A stretch of DNA of 64,000 nt from a virus: the IMG/VR virus record IMGVR_UViG_3300043570_002257, positions 1 through 64,000 of that record. The stretch is one strand, 5' to 3'. A program made the translations under genes and the position numbers. Of the stretch, positions 9,095 through 17,357 are shown one piece after another. The notes beneath the pieces are model-generated. The model made no database searches. It was not told the origin of the DNA and saw nothing but the letters and a program-made list of their open reading frames with translations. Each line of letters begins with the position of its first letter. Positions within the stretch are counted from its first letter, which is position 1.

Positions 9095-9144
9095 AATTTT
9101 TATAATATTTAAAGGTTAAAAGAATTTATTTTTTTGTTTTTGTT

Positions 9145-9588
9145 TTATTTTAAGAATAACAATTTATACTTAATAGAGTTGATAGTACTTTTAACGTTAT
9201 CTAAATCATTAACAACTTCACTGTAAGGTGTCATTGTTTGTAATCCAGATACCATTTCTTTCATCTCTCTTAAATAAGATAATGCTTCTTCTACAGAATT
9301 CAAAATTCTTGGAGCAGAATCTTCATAATTTAGCAATTTTTCTGATGCTCCTTGAAATCCTTCAGCTATAGCGTCAGCGTGACCTGGTAAAGAATCATAT
9401 AATTCATTCAATGCTTTATGTGCAGAAAATGAACCTATACCTGTAACTTTCAAATGTAATTTGTGAAAGCTAACAGATGCATTCATTAGTTCATTAACAC
9501 ATGCTGCAGTTTGAGCTTCACATGAAGTAGCTGCAGGATATCCAGCAGTTGTTCTTTTCAAAGTTTTATATTGTCCTGCAAAGTCCAT
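9145..9588 (-). CDS. unknown virion-operon protein
   Basis: 147 aa with start at MDFAGQYK; a longer frame exists upstream but would overlap the previous gene, and this ATG lies 4 nt after that gene's stop. The sequence is helical (residues 50-147) with a HADAIAEGFQGASEKLL amphipathic segment, recalling Dps/ferritin-like helical bundles, though no metal-site pattern can be confirmed. Function unknown. Confidence 0.55.
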   Translation of the reverse strand: MDFAGQYKTLKRTTAGYPAATSCEAQTAACVNELMNASVSFHKLHLKVTGIGSFSAHKALNELYDSLPGHADAIAEGFQGASEKLLNYEDSAPRILNSVEEALSYLREMKEMVSGLQTMTPYSEVVNDLDNVKSTINSIKYKLLFLK

Positions 9589-9592
9589 ATTC

Positions 9593-10291
9593 TTAATTAT
9601 TAATTGTTGCTTGTTGTTTGTTTCTTGAATATTGGTTAAACAATTCAATATCTCCAGCTATAATAGAACATGTTTCATCAACAACCATTTCTATAATATC
9701 ATCTTTTAATTCACACTCAACATCAATATCTGTTGTTCCAGTTGAAGGATTTATACATCCCAAGAATGAAATATTTCTTGGTTTTCTATAATAAACTAAC
9801 TGTGGTACAGAAAGATCAAAGTCACCATTTGTGTAAATTCTAAACTTATTACCTTGAACTGTTGAAAATGTCTCACCCCATTTAGCACTTGGTGATCTAA
9901 AGTCATCTCCTAAAAGTGAATCAACATCAGCAACTTGTGCCAAGTAAACAATTAAAGGTCTTTCAGGACAACACTCTGTTATAGCATTTACAGATATTCT
10001 TTTGTAAAACATGTAGTTAGTAGGAATAACAGCTGTTTCATAATACAAAGGAAATTTTGTAGTTGTTAAATTTTGCTCTACAATAAGTACTTGCAAATCA
10101 TCAATGTTCATGATTGTTTGCTCACTACCCTCTTTTCCTTGGTTATGACCATGAACTTGCCTACGTACCCATTCAAGTTGAGCTTTATTAAAAGCCTCAA
10201 CAATCTGCCAACATTCAATGCTGTCATAGTCCTGAGAAGAAAGTTTATTCAATCTTTCTCTAACTTTAATTTGTAGTAGGTTGTTATTCAT
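9593..10291 (-). CDS. putative head-tail connector / ring protein
   Basis: 232 aa. The N-terminal 45 residues are helical, the middle is beta-rich with an FYKRISVNA strand, and the end has a helix (DDIIEMVVDETCSIIAGDIELF) typical of phage connector proteins. It overlaps the upstream gene by 1 nt (TAATG). In crAss-like phages a portal-binding ring protein is encoded shortly after the capsid gene, which matches this position. The fold call is by eye. Confidence 0.5.
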   Translation of the reverse strand: MNNNLLQIKVRERLNKLSSQDYDSIECWQIVEAFNKAQLEWVRRQVHGHNQGKEGSEQTIMNIDDLQVLIVEQNLTTTKFPLYYETAVIPTNYMFYKRISVNAITECCPERPLIVYLAQVADVDSLLGDDFRSPSAKWGETFSTVQGNKFRIYTNGDFDLSVPQLVYYRKPRNISFLGCINPSTGTTDIDVECELKDDIIEMVVDETCSIIAGDIELFNQYSRNKQQATINN

Positions 10292-11307
10292 TAGTTATTC
10301 CAGTATTTCTCTACATTTTTTGTTACATCAACTAAGGTCTCCTCGTTTAAAGGATTCTTCAAATGTTCTACAACATCAGAAGAGTTTTTACCTAATAAGC
10401 TACTGCTCTTTATGTGATAGATAAATCCATCAGCTCTAGTTGCAATAATCTTATAGAAGTTTGCATCTTTAACAAGTGATCTCAATTTCAATGTTTCCAT
10501 GTCCATTGAACATACATCCAAGAATCTTTCTGCAGTTTTACGTTTGTCTTTATCTACAGTTTCACCATTGATGTATTTATCCATGTTGTCATAAAGTATG
10601 TCAAGTGGTGTAGATTTTTTGTACTGCGTTGAGTTACCATCTACTACTTTACATACGTAGAACAACTTGTTTGTGTTCTTATCAAATAACTTCTGTAACT
10701 CAGCCAATGCTTTGTTACGTAATTTTTTAACTTCAGTTCTTACAGAAGCAGTTTCTTCATACTTATCTAAGTAAAACTTAGGAGGTACTGGAGCTGTTCT
10801 AGCAGTTTCTAGATTTCTTACAACTGCAGAAAAACCACCAGCTTCAATAGCTTTTAGTTTAATCAAGTCATAAGGATCATTAGCAGGATCTAAATAGATT
10901 GGTTCATTACCAAATCTCATAATAATCTTACTCCAAAATGCATCATTATCTGGTCTAAGTAATGTTACTTTATTCCAGAACTGTTCATCATTAGGATCAA
11001 TTACATTAGAAGCAAGTTCTTTTTCAAGTTGAGCAACTGTAGCACGTATTTGTTTAACTGCTGCTTCTCTGTCTTCTTCAGGTAATTGTTTAATCTCAGG
11101 AGCAAATTCATTTAATCCTGTTACATACCTTCTGATACCATTGTTTTCTAAACATGCTAACTGTTCCTCGTGAAACACTCCTTCAAAAAGTACCATGTCA
11201 TACTTTTCAAGACCCATGTTAGAATTCATTGTGTCAATGAACGGGCGTACTGTTAAGGTACTAGACCTCTTAAAGGTCTGATGTTTTTCAATCATTGTTA
11301 CTTCCAT
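10291..11307 (-). CDS. conserved protein downstream of the capsid gene
   Basis: 338 aa from MEVTMIEKHQ. I chose this ATG because it follows an A-rich leader; a start 18 codons earlier lacks one, and MIEKHQ four codons later is also possible. The protein is helical and charged, with a Pro-rich APVPPKFYLDKYEE segment near residue 175 and a Lys-rich C-terminal half. It is probably virion-associated, for example cargo or an assembly factor, but no motif identifies it. Confidence 0.55.
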   Translation of the reverse strand: MEVTMIEKHQTFKRSSTLTVRPFIDTMNSNMGLEKYDMVLFEGVFHEEQLACLENNGIRRYVTGLNEFAPEIKQLPEEDREAAVKQIRATVAQLEKELASNVIDPNDEQFWNKVTLLRPDNDAFWSKIIMRFGNEPIYLDPANDPYDLIKLKAIEAGGFSAVVRNLETARTAPVPPKFYLDKYEETASVRTEVKKLRNKALAELQKLFDKNTNKLFYVCKVVDGNSTQYKKSTPLDILYDNMDKYINGETVDKDKRKTAERFLDVCSMDMETLKLRSLVKDANFYKIIATRADGFIYHIKSSSLLGKNSSDVVEHLKNPLNEETLVDVTKNVEKYWNN

Positions 11308-11384
11308 AATTTTTTTTTGTTGGTTAAATAATTTTCTTCTTTTTCTTTCTGTTTTTAGCAACTTCTAGTTTAAAGCTCCTGAAC

Positions 11385-11460
11385 CACGTCAAGGTAGTTG
11401 CTTCTCAGGAGAACCTGGGATTAACCCAGGCAAGTATTTGTCAAGTTTTACCCTGACGTG
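11385..11460. other. compact structured element between capsid gene and next gene
   Basis: The ends pair perfectly (CACGTCA at 11385-11391 with TGACGTG at 11454-11460). Inside are CCTGGG-ATTAA-CCCAGG (11414-11430) and TTCT-CAGG-AGAA (11402-11413). A competing pairing, CTCCTG (11376-11381) with CAGGAG (11406-11411), crosses the closing stem, so a pseudoknot or a switch between two folds is possible. It lies in the untranslated gap directly after the capsid gene terminator. Confidence 0.5.
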
Positions 11461-11487
11461 AGGAGGTGGAGTCTTGTAAAAGCAGGG

Positions 11488-11513
11488 ACCTAGAGGCTAT
11501 TACACCTCTAGGT
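11488..11513 (-). terminator. hairpin after the major capsid protein gene
   Basis: ACCTAGAGG pairs perfectly with CCTCTAGGT (9 bp) around an 8-nt loop, 24 nt downstream of the capsid gene stop. On the minus strand it is followed by CCCTGCTTTT. It probably terminates or slows transcription, or protects the 3' end of a capsid mRNA. Confidence 0.65.
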
Positions 11514-11536
11514 TTACTTAGTGTCTTCAAGGATCC

Positions 11537-13186
11537 TTAGAATGATCCTCCAGTAATTGGATTTCTCATAACAATTTTGAGAACTTTAGTAGGGTCTTTA
11601 ACCCAGATAGAAGGCATGGTTTGAGTCATGAATACTCTGTAACCATTGAAATTACCTGAAGATGCAAAACCTTGACTTCTTCCCATGTAATCCATAGTTC
11701 CATTTTGGTAGAACCATTTCATTTCACTATCCCACTTCAATTTCAACAAGTAAATGTTGTCATTTGTGTTGTCAGTGATGTCAAATACGATGAAGTTATA
11801 AGAAGACAATGGGAAACCATCAATGATTGGGTTTTCAATGTCATTAGTATGAACGTTATCAAAAGCTGGGTTCAACACAAACTTAACGTTAGCTAAGAAA
11901 GGAATAGTGTAGCTAGTGAAAGCAAATCCAAAATTCAAATCCATTGCATTAGTACCAGAGATAGCACCTAAACCAGACTTGCTCATGTCAGCAAATAAAG
12001 AAGTACCAGATCCAGCTGTGCTGAATGCTTCTTTCTTAATTGCCTCATTCACCATCTTCATACCAGCCATACCAGTTTGAACAATGATTTGACGGTTAGG
12101 ATCAGGTCCTTTAAAATCAACTTTACCATTGTAGAAGTTGAAGATCTCAGAACGGAACAACTCTAAGTTGAATGAACCTTTGTTGTAGATACGTTTGAAA
12201 GAGTTGTCTAATTGTGACCAAAGACCAGTTGATAATCTGATATCATCAGGACCATCTTGCTTAATACGTCCACCTTGTCCCCACATTAAGTAGGTTTCAA
12301 TGTCGTTAGCAATTTTGCTTAAGTGTGCAGATTCCATTTTAGTTACAAATGAACGAGTCAATGTACCATTGTCATAAGCTTTCTTAATGTAGTCTTTACC
12401 CATTTTAGCTACCATTGCATCAATGTTAGTTAAAGAAGGATCTTTTGCAATGTTAGAATCAAATGACTTCCAGATCTCAGTTACAGGAACTGTACCATCT
12501 GCATTCATTCCACCTTTCATCATCATTTCTGCGCGAGAAGAAACTGAATAGTGTACGTGAGCTTCAGCACCACCAACATAGTTGTAGTACTCACGGAAAC
12601 CTGCGCTCAATTCTCCAATGTCAGAGAAACGCTCACCGTATTCACCACGAGCAGAACCTTTTCTGAAGAATTTAGTACCTGGCTTTAAGAATCTTTTGTC
12701 AAGAGCTTTTGTGTTATCATTGTTCACTAATTGAACAGTGTAAACAAAACCATCACCTGAAGGAAGAATATCTTCTGCAGTGATATAAAGTTCAGCACCT
12801 TTGTATTTATCATAAGTGATAATATCACCATGTCCAAATACACGCTTGTTAATTTTGATTTTGAAGGTAGTACCATCTTGTCCTAAAACAGCAACGCCTG
12901 GCTCAACATCTTCTACAACGTAAGGAAGATCCTGTACGATAGGAGTTTGCCATTTGTACTCACCACGAGGGTTGTCTACAAGAATAGTGTTTTTACCACC
13001 AAAAGATGCCATCTGATAAAGAGGCATTTCTACCTTTTGGGTCTGTGCCCATAAGTCAACTGGTCCTAAATCCATAGGATCAGTACTCTTAAGCATGTTT
13101 ACCAAATGGTAAGAATCTATGTGAGAACCAACTTTGTAGTTAGTATCACGTAGAAACAGTCCATTGTTTAATACGGGTGTACTCAT
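11537..13186 (-). CDS. major capsid protein (HK97-like, crAss-type)
   Basis: 549 aa, the capsid-building protein. It follows the acidic scaffold candidate by 40 nt and is followed by a strong hairpin. The protein has an N-terminal arm, a long middle (FGDIITYDKY beta region) and late segments such as GLWSQLDNSFKRI and NPAFDNVHTNDIENP. Length and order (TerL, portal, scaffold, this gene) match Crassvirales capsid proteins, which have the HK97 fold with an insertion. Codon use is less AT-rich than in flanking genes, as expected for a highly expressed protein. Confidence 0.85.
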   Translation of the reverse strand: MSTPVLNNGLFLRDTNYKVGSHIDSYHLVNMLKSTDPMDLGPVDLWAQTQKVEMPLYQMASFGGKNTILVDNPRGEYKWQTPIVQDLPYVVEDVEPGVAVLGQDGTTFKIKINKRVFGHGDIITYDKYKGAELYITAEDILPSGDGFVYTVQLVNNDNTKALDKRFLKPGTKFFRKGSARGEYGERFSDIGELSAGFREYYNYVGGAEAHVHYSVSSRAEMMMKGGMNADGTVPVTEIWKSFDSNIAKDPSLTNIDAMVAKMGKDYIKKAYDNGTLTRSFVTKMESAHLSKIANDIETYLMWGQGGRIKQDGPDDIRLSTGLWSQLDNSFKRIYNKGSFNLELFRSEIFNFYNGKVDFKGPDPNRQIIVQTGMAGMKMVNEAIKKEAFSTAGSGTSLFADMSKSGLGAISGTNAMDLNFGFAFTSYTIPFLANVKFVLNPAFDNVHTNDIENPIIDGFPLSSYNFIVFDITDNTNDNIYLLKLKWDSEMKWFYQNGTMDYMGRSQGFASSGNFNGYRVFMTQTMPSIWVKDPTKVLKIVMRNPITGGSF

Positions 13187-13226
13187 TTTTTTTTAAATTA
13201 AAGTTTAAAGTTATAAATTATATTTG

Positions 13227-14480
13227 TTATTGTCTTTTAAAAATATTAGCTGCTTGGCGAGGTATTTTTCTTGCAGCAGGTTTGTCTTCATCCTCATTAC
13301 TTACAGTTGAAGAAATTTTACGTGCTTCTTCTGTTTTAAGTTTTCTAACAGTATCCTGTGTTACCTCATTTTTTGCTTGTTTTCTGATGTTTTCTTTATA
13401 ATCATCTGGATCAGAAAGCAACCATAATGTTTCAGCAATCAAGTCATAACGTGGTTCTTTTCCAAATTGATGGTCTTCTAAAAGTTTACCAAGCAAATTT
13501 GTAGGACGTCCAGTCATACTTTCATACTTAACAGTTGTTAATTCATCCCACAAGAACTTCTGACGCTTACCATCAATCTTTACACCATTTAGTTCAGCAG
13601 GTTTTAAAGTATTATATATGTTATCCATATACTCTTCTTTTTTCTTATGCTGCTCTGCACGGAATTGTTCCTGCTGTGCAATTTTTGATTGGACTACTTC
13701 TTCTTGCATCTGATCCAATTTTGGTTTGAACTGTTGTGCTTTTTTTGCAATTGTACCAGATTCAACCCATTCTTGTAACTGATCTTCTAATAGTTCATTA
13801 TCTCCATTACCAAAGTTTGTAGCTTGTAGGTATTGACGAGCAATCATTTCTTGATGCTCAGCATTTGTTGGATCCAATGACTTTATCTCTTCAGTTTGAG
13901 ATAGTGCACGAAATAATCCTTTTATGTCAGTGCCACCTTTTGCAACGTATTCTGCTGCATATTGTAGTTCTGATGGAAGTGATTCAAAGAACTCTTTTGG
14001 AGTTTGCTCTCTTAAAGCTTTTTCTTTCTCATCAAAGTTGGCTTGAATTAAATCTTTCCAATCCTTGATAGAGTATTCCTCCATTGGTTTTTCATCTTCA
14101 AATGGAACTAATAAACCTTCCTCAATTAATTTTGAGAATGTTTCTACCATTCCACTCTTATCAATCTTTTTGCGTCCTTGTTTTTTATCAGCGTCTTCTA
14201 GACCATCTGTATCTTCCAAGTCTGCGTCTAACTCAGCTATTGCTTCATTAGTTTCAGTAGATGTTACTACTTTCTTTTTGTTTAGATCTTCTGTTCCATT
14301 ATCCTCTAAGAAGGACATGTCTACAGGTTTTCCTGTTGAGAATATTGAAGGTTTCTCATCACCTTCTTCTCCATCAGATGTAACAATGCTTTCAGCTCCA
14401 GGCATTGGTAAAAAGTCATCAATACTTTCTATTGTTACATTGCTAACAGATGTTTGTTGGTTGTTGTCTGTTGTACTCAT
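13227..14480 (-). CDS. putative capsid scaffold protein
   Basis: 417 aa, starting MSTTDNNQQ. The first 110 residues are acidic and disordered-looking (many D, E, S, T); the middle is helical with long coiled-coil-like stretches (QMQEEVVQSKIAQQEQ near 265); the last 40 residues are basic (PAARKIPRQAANIFKRQ). An acidic N-terminus, coiled core and basic tail that can touch the capsid protein are usual for scaffold proteins. Position between portal and capsid genes agrees. No protease motif is seen. Confidence 0.6.
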   Translation of the reverse strand: MSTTDNNQQTSVSNVTIESIDDFLPMPGAESIVTSDGEEGDEKPSIFSTGKPVDMSFLEDNGTEDLNKKKVVTSTETNEAIAELDADLEDTDGLEDADKKQGRKKIDKSGMVETFSKLIEEGLLVPFEDEKPMEEYSIKDWKDLIQANFDEKEKALREQTPKEFFESLPSELQYAAEYVAKGGTDIKGLFRALSQTEEIKSLDPTNAEHQEMIARQYLQATNFGNGDNELLEDQLQEWVESGTIAKKAQQFKPKLDQMQEEVVQSKIAQQEQFRAEQHKKKEEYMDNIYNTLKPAELNGVKIDGKRQKFLWDELTTVKYESMTGRPTNLLGKLLEDHQFGKEPRYDLIAETLWLLSDPDDYKENIRKQAKNEVTQDTVRKLKTEEARKISSTVSNEDEDKPAARKIPRQAANIFKRQ

Positions 14481-14606
14481 ACTTTTTTCTGTTTAGTTGG
14501 TATTATTTACTGTTCTTCTTCATATATAATCTACAAATAAACTTTGAAGATTTACACCCTCAAAGTGTATAGGCTACACATTTTTTGTATTATATAGCTA
14601 TGACAA

Positions 14607-17336
14607 TTATTTTTGGTCATATTTATTTTTATTTGTTTGTGCAACTTGTAATTCTTTTTGTGCAATTCTTTCTTTTGAAAGTATTTCTTGACGTTTCAAC
14701 TCAAGTTTTGCTTGATCAGATGTTTGTTTGTTTATCTCTCTTTCTCTAGATATAGACTGGTCTGCCTGTTTAGCATTCTTTTTATCAAGATATTCCAAGG
14801 TATCAATATAGTCATTCTGAGCATTTGCATCTCTATCTTGCATTGCAGTGTAACCTGCAGAGCGTATCTCAGCAACTCTTTCATCAGACTCTCTATCAAG
14901 TGCTTTCTGTTCAGCGTCAAATCTAAGTTTAGCTTCAAGACGTTTGCTTTCACCTTCTTGCTTCATCTTCTCAGTTTCTTGCATTGCTTGCATTTCTTGT
15001 TGTTTAGACATAGATGTTTTCTCTTCAATAGACTTCATAACATGTGTAATCTCAGCCATAGAATCAGCTTTAATAATGTTACCTAAATCATAAATAGAAG
15101 CACCTGATGTATTGTTAGAAATTGCAAGTGAACGTATTTGTTCAATTACTTGTTTCTGATTAACCTTTGTTGAGATAAAAATGTTCAAGTCTCTAGCCAA
15201 TAATTCAGTACCATTAATTTCAAAGTTAACCTTTTCATCCATAGTAGTTAAGTATTGTAATCTTAAACTAGGTTTATTAGAATGATAGTACTGTGACAAA
15301 TCTGTACGCATCTGATGCACACGTGGCATAAGATACTCTGAGTGTTGTGTGAAGTAAGGTTCTGTTTGAGAATAACTCATGTTTATTGCTTGTTCTACAC
15401 CCTGTGCAGTTTCTTGTGCATTTACAGCACCCATACGCTGAGGTGATAAACCAATTGCTTCAAAACATTGATTCTTAAAGTAATTTGATAATTGTATACG
15501 CGACATCAAACGATTAGTCTGCTCAAGATTTAATACTTGATAATGATTAAAGTTTGTTGCATTTTCAGTATTTGAAATAGAAGTATCTAAAGGCAACATC
15601 TGGAAATTCTTCATTGCCACATATGCTTTAGAGAAATTGTTTTGTCCCCAATCTTCACCCATTGAGTGACGTGGTAAAGCATTTTGATCTAACATAATAA
15701 CTGTTCCTAATTCATCTACAAGGATATCAGCTATCTGGTTATTAACCAAGTTGTAACCAACTTGATATGGTTTCATCTTATCTACAAGAGACATAGACTT
15801 TGTGTTTCTATCAGAGAACACAGCTCCTTCAACAGGAAGTTTACAACCATAAATTGTAAAGTCTCCTTTAAATTGAAAACGTATAGGTTTTACATCAAGA
15901 TACATTGGAGAAAATCCAAATATATCATGATTGCCATAGTAAGCTGGTCTATTAGGACCAATCTTGACACCACCCCAAGTTTCATTAATCCAAATCCAAT
16001 CAATGTGTTCACCATAAACTAATGTTTCTCTATTTTTGTTTTTCATGACTGTAGTGTCATAGATTGGTTTATCTGTAACTTTATAAGTTTCATCAACAAT
16101 CATGTCTATCAGTATTCCTTTTTCATCTATTCTTGACAAGTGACCAATCATACGTTGTGACTTCCAGTATACTGTAGTTGCACGTAACATACCCATATCT
16201 TTAAATTCTTGTAAGTCTTCTGACTCATTTAGAATTTGGAAAATAATATCATCCCCAGTATTCATATGCATTTCACTTGCACTTAAAAACTGACGCATTC
16301 CTAAAGAAGGACCATTTGTATTCCAGTCATGTGATTTTGTAGGATCATAGAATGAACCATCATTCTGAACACCTTGTATATTATAGCCAGCAGATTTTAC
16401 AGGATATATTGCTTCAAGACTGTGCATTTGATCTTCATCCATCATATAACCATACTTATCAATAACATCTGCAAGAGTAAGTAAGTCTATTCTGCCAACC
16501 CAGTTAGATTGTGAGATGTATCTTGCTTCTGGAGATTTATGATAAAATGTTAAAAGAGGATTCCATAATTCAACTTCATAGTCATCTTCTGTCATTTTAA
16601 AATGCCAGAATTCTCTATCTGTAATAAGCATGTCTCTGAAGGCCATATTCTCTAATTCTTTCATAGAGAATCTTTCTTCATCTACATTATGTTGGTGAGT
16701 AGCCCATTGCTCTACAAGTGATCTATAGTCCTTTTTAAAGAAACCTTCAATCTCAGGTAAAGTTTTAAGTGTCTCAGGAGACATCATCTGTTGTGCTTGA
16801 GCAGCTTGTTTTTCGTCTTCTAAATTTAAACCCATCTTTTCAATGGTCTCTTGCATTTTTTGCTCTGCTCTTGAAACAAGTACTTCCTCAACCATAGAAC
16901 GTTTAGCTTCAATCATTTCATTGTATGAAACATCATCCACTGCACGATATGTGATTTTGTCATTTCTTTTTGCAAACTCACCTGTCAAAACATTGATGAC
17001 GTTTGGTACAATAGGAAAGAACTTTAGTTCAAATGCACTCTGATCTTCTTTTGTCAGAACATCAATAAGTTCTGCAACTTCATTGTCTTCTTCAACAATG
17101 TAGTCTGTTTTGTCAATAATACCGTTTGCAAGTTTGTAGTTTTTCAACAACCTTCTTGCATTTCTGCGTATTTGCTTAAGACCTTGCATTTCAAACCAGT
17201 CAAGATTCCATGCTCCCCATGATTCATCTTTATCTTTTCTACGCAGGAATTGGATAGGCTGAGTTAGAGTACCCATTTTATTGTTCTCTACCTTAGCTCC
17301 ATTTTTAAGCTGCATTGCGTTAACTACTGTTGGCAT
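14607..17336 (-). CDS. portal protein
   Basis: 909 aa, starting MPTVVNAMQLKNG. It forms the DNA-entry ring at one capsid vertex. Residues about 30-600 are the portal core, with many Trp/Tyr and an RIQLSNYFKNQCFEAIGLSPQRMG helix-turn typical of portals. Residues 740-900 are a long Q/E/K-rich coiled coil (EMQAMQETEKMKQEGESKRL), matching the barrel or whisker helices. The gene lies 21 nt after TerL. Length is close to other crAss-like portals. Confidence 0.85.
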   Translation of the reverse strand: MPTVVNAMQLKNGAKVENNKMGTLTQPIQFLRRKDKDESWGAWNLDWFEMQGLKQIRRNARRLLKNYKLANGIIDKTDYIVEEDNEVAELIDVLTKEDQSAFELKFFPIVPNVINVLTGEFAKRNDKITYRAVDDVSYNEMIEAKRSMVEEVLVSRAEQKMQETIEKMGLNLEDEKQAAQAQQMMSPETLKTLPEIEGFFKKDYRSLVEQWATHQHNVDEERFSMKELENMAFRDMLITDREFWHFKMTEDDYEVELWNPLLTFYHKSPEARYISQSNWVGRIDLLTLADVIDKYGYMMDEDQMHSLEAIYPVKSAGYNIQGVQNDGSFYDPTKSHDWNTNGPSLGMRQFLSASEMHMNTGDDIIFQILNESEDLQEFKDMGMLRATTVYWKSQRMIGHLSRIDEKGILIDMIVDETYKVTDKPIYDTTVMKNKNRETLVYGEHIDWIWINETWGGVKIGPNRPAYYGNHDIFGFSPMYLDVKPIRFQFKGDFTIYGCKLPVEGAVFSDRNTKSMSLVDKMKPYQVGYNLVNNQIADILVDELGTVIMLDQNALPRHSMGEDWGQNNFSKAYVAMKNFQMLPLDTSISNTENATNFNHYQVLNLEQTNRLMSRIQLSNYFKNQCFEAIGLSPQRMGAVNAQETAQGVEQAINMSYSQTEPYFTQHSEYLMPRVHQMRTDLSQYYHSNKPSLRLQYLTTMDEKVNFEINGTELLARDLNIFISTKVNQKQVIEQIRSLAISNNTSGASIYDLGNIIKADSMAEITHVMKSIEEKTSMSKQQEMQAMQETEKMKQEGESKRLEAKLRFDAEQKALDRESDERVAEIRSAGYTAMQDRDANAQNDYIDTLEYLDKKNAKQADQSISREREINKQTSDQAKLELKRQEILSKERIAQKELQVAQTNKNKYDQK

Positions 17337-17357
17337 AACCTTATGTATTTATTTTGT

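Noticed and set aside
11385-11460. tRNA gene on either strand
   Set aside because: One inner stem has a 7-nt-like loop possibility, but no T-loop consensus, no 7-bp acceptor beside it and no anticodon arm were found.
14065-14496. 143-codon plus-strand open frame, Ser-rich
   Set aside because: It lies fully inside the scaffold candidate gene on the other strand; its Ser/Leu-rich product is the complement of an acidic, Lys-rich coding region.
14688-15086. 132-codon plus-strand open frame rich in Phe, Leu and Cys
   Set aside because: It is antisense to the Lys/Gln/Glu-rich coiled-coil end of the portal gene, which produces such hydrophobic shadow frames.
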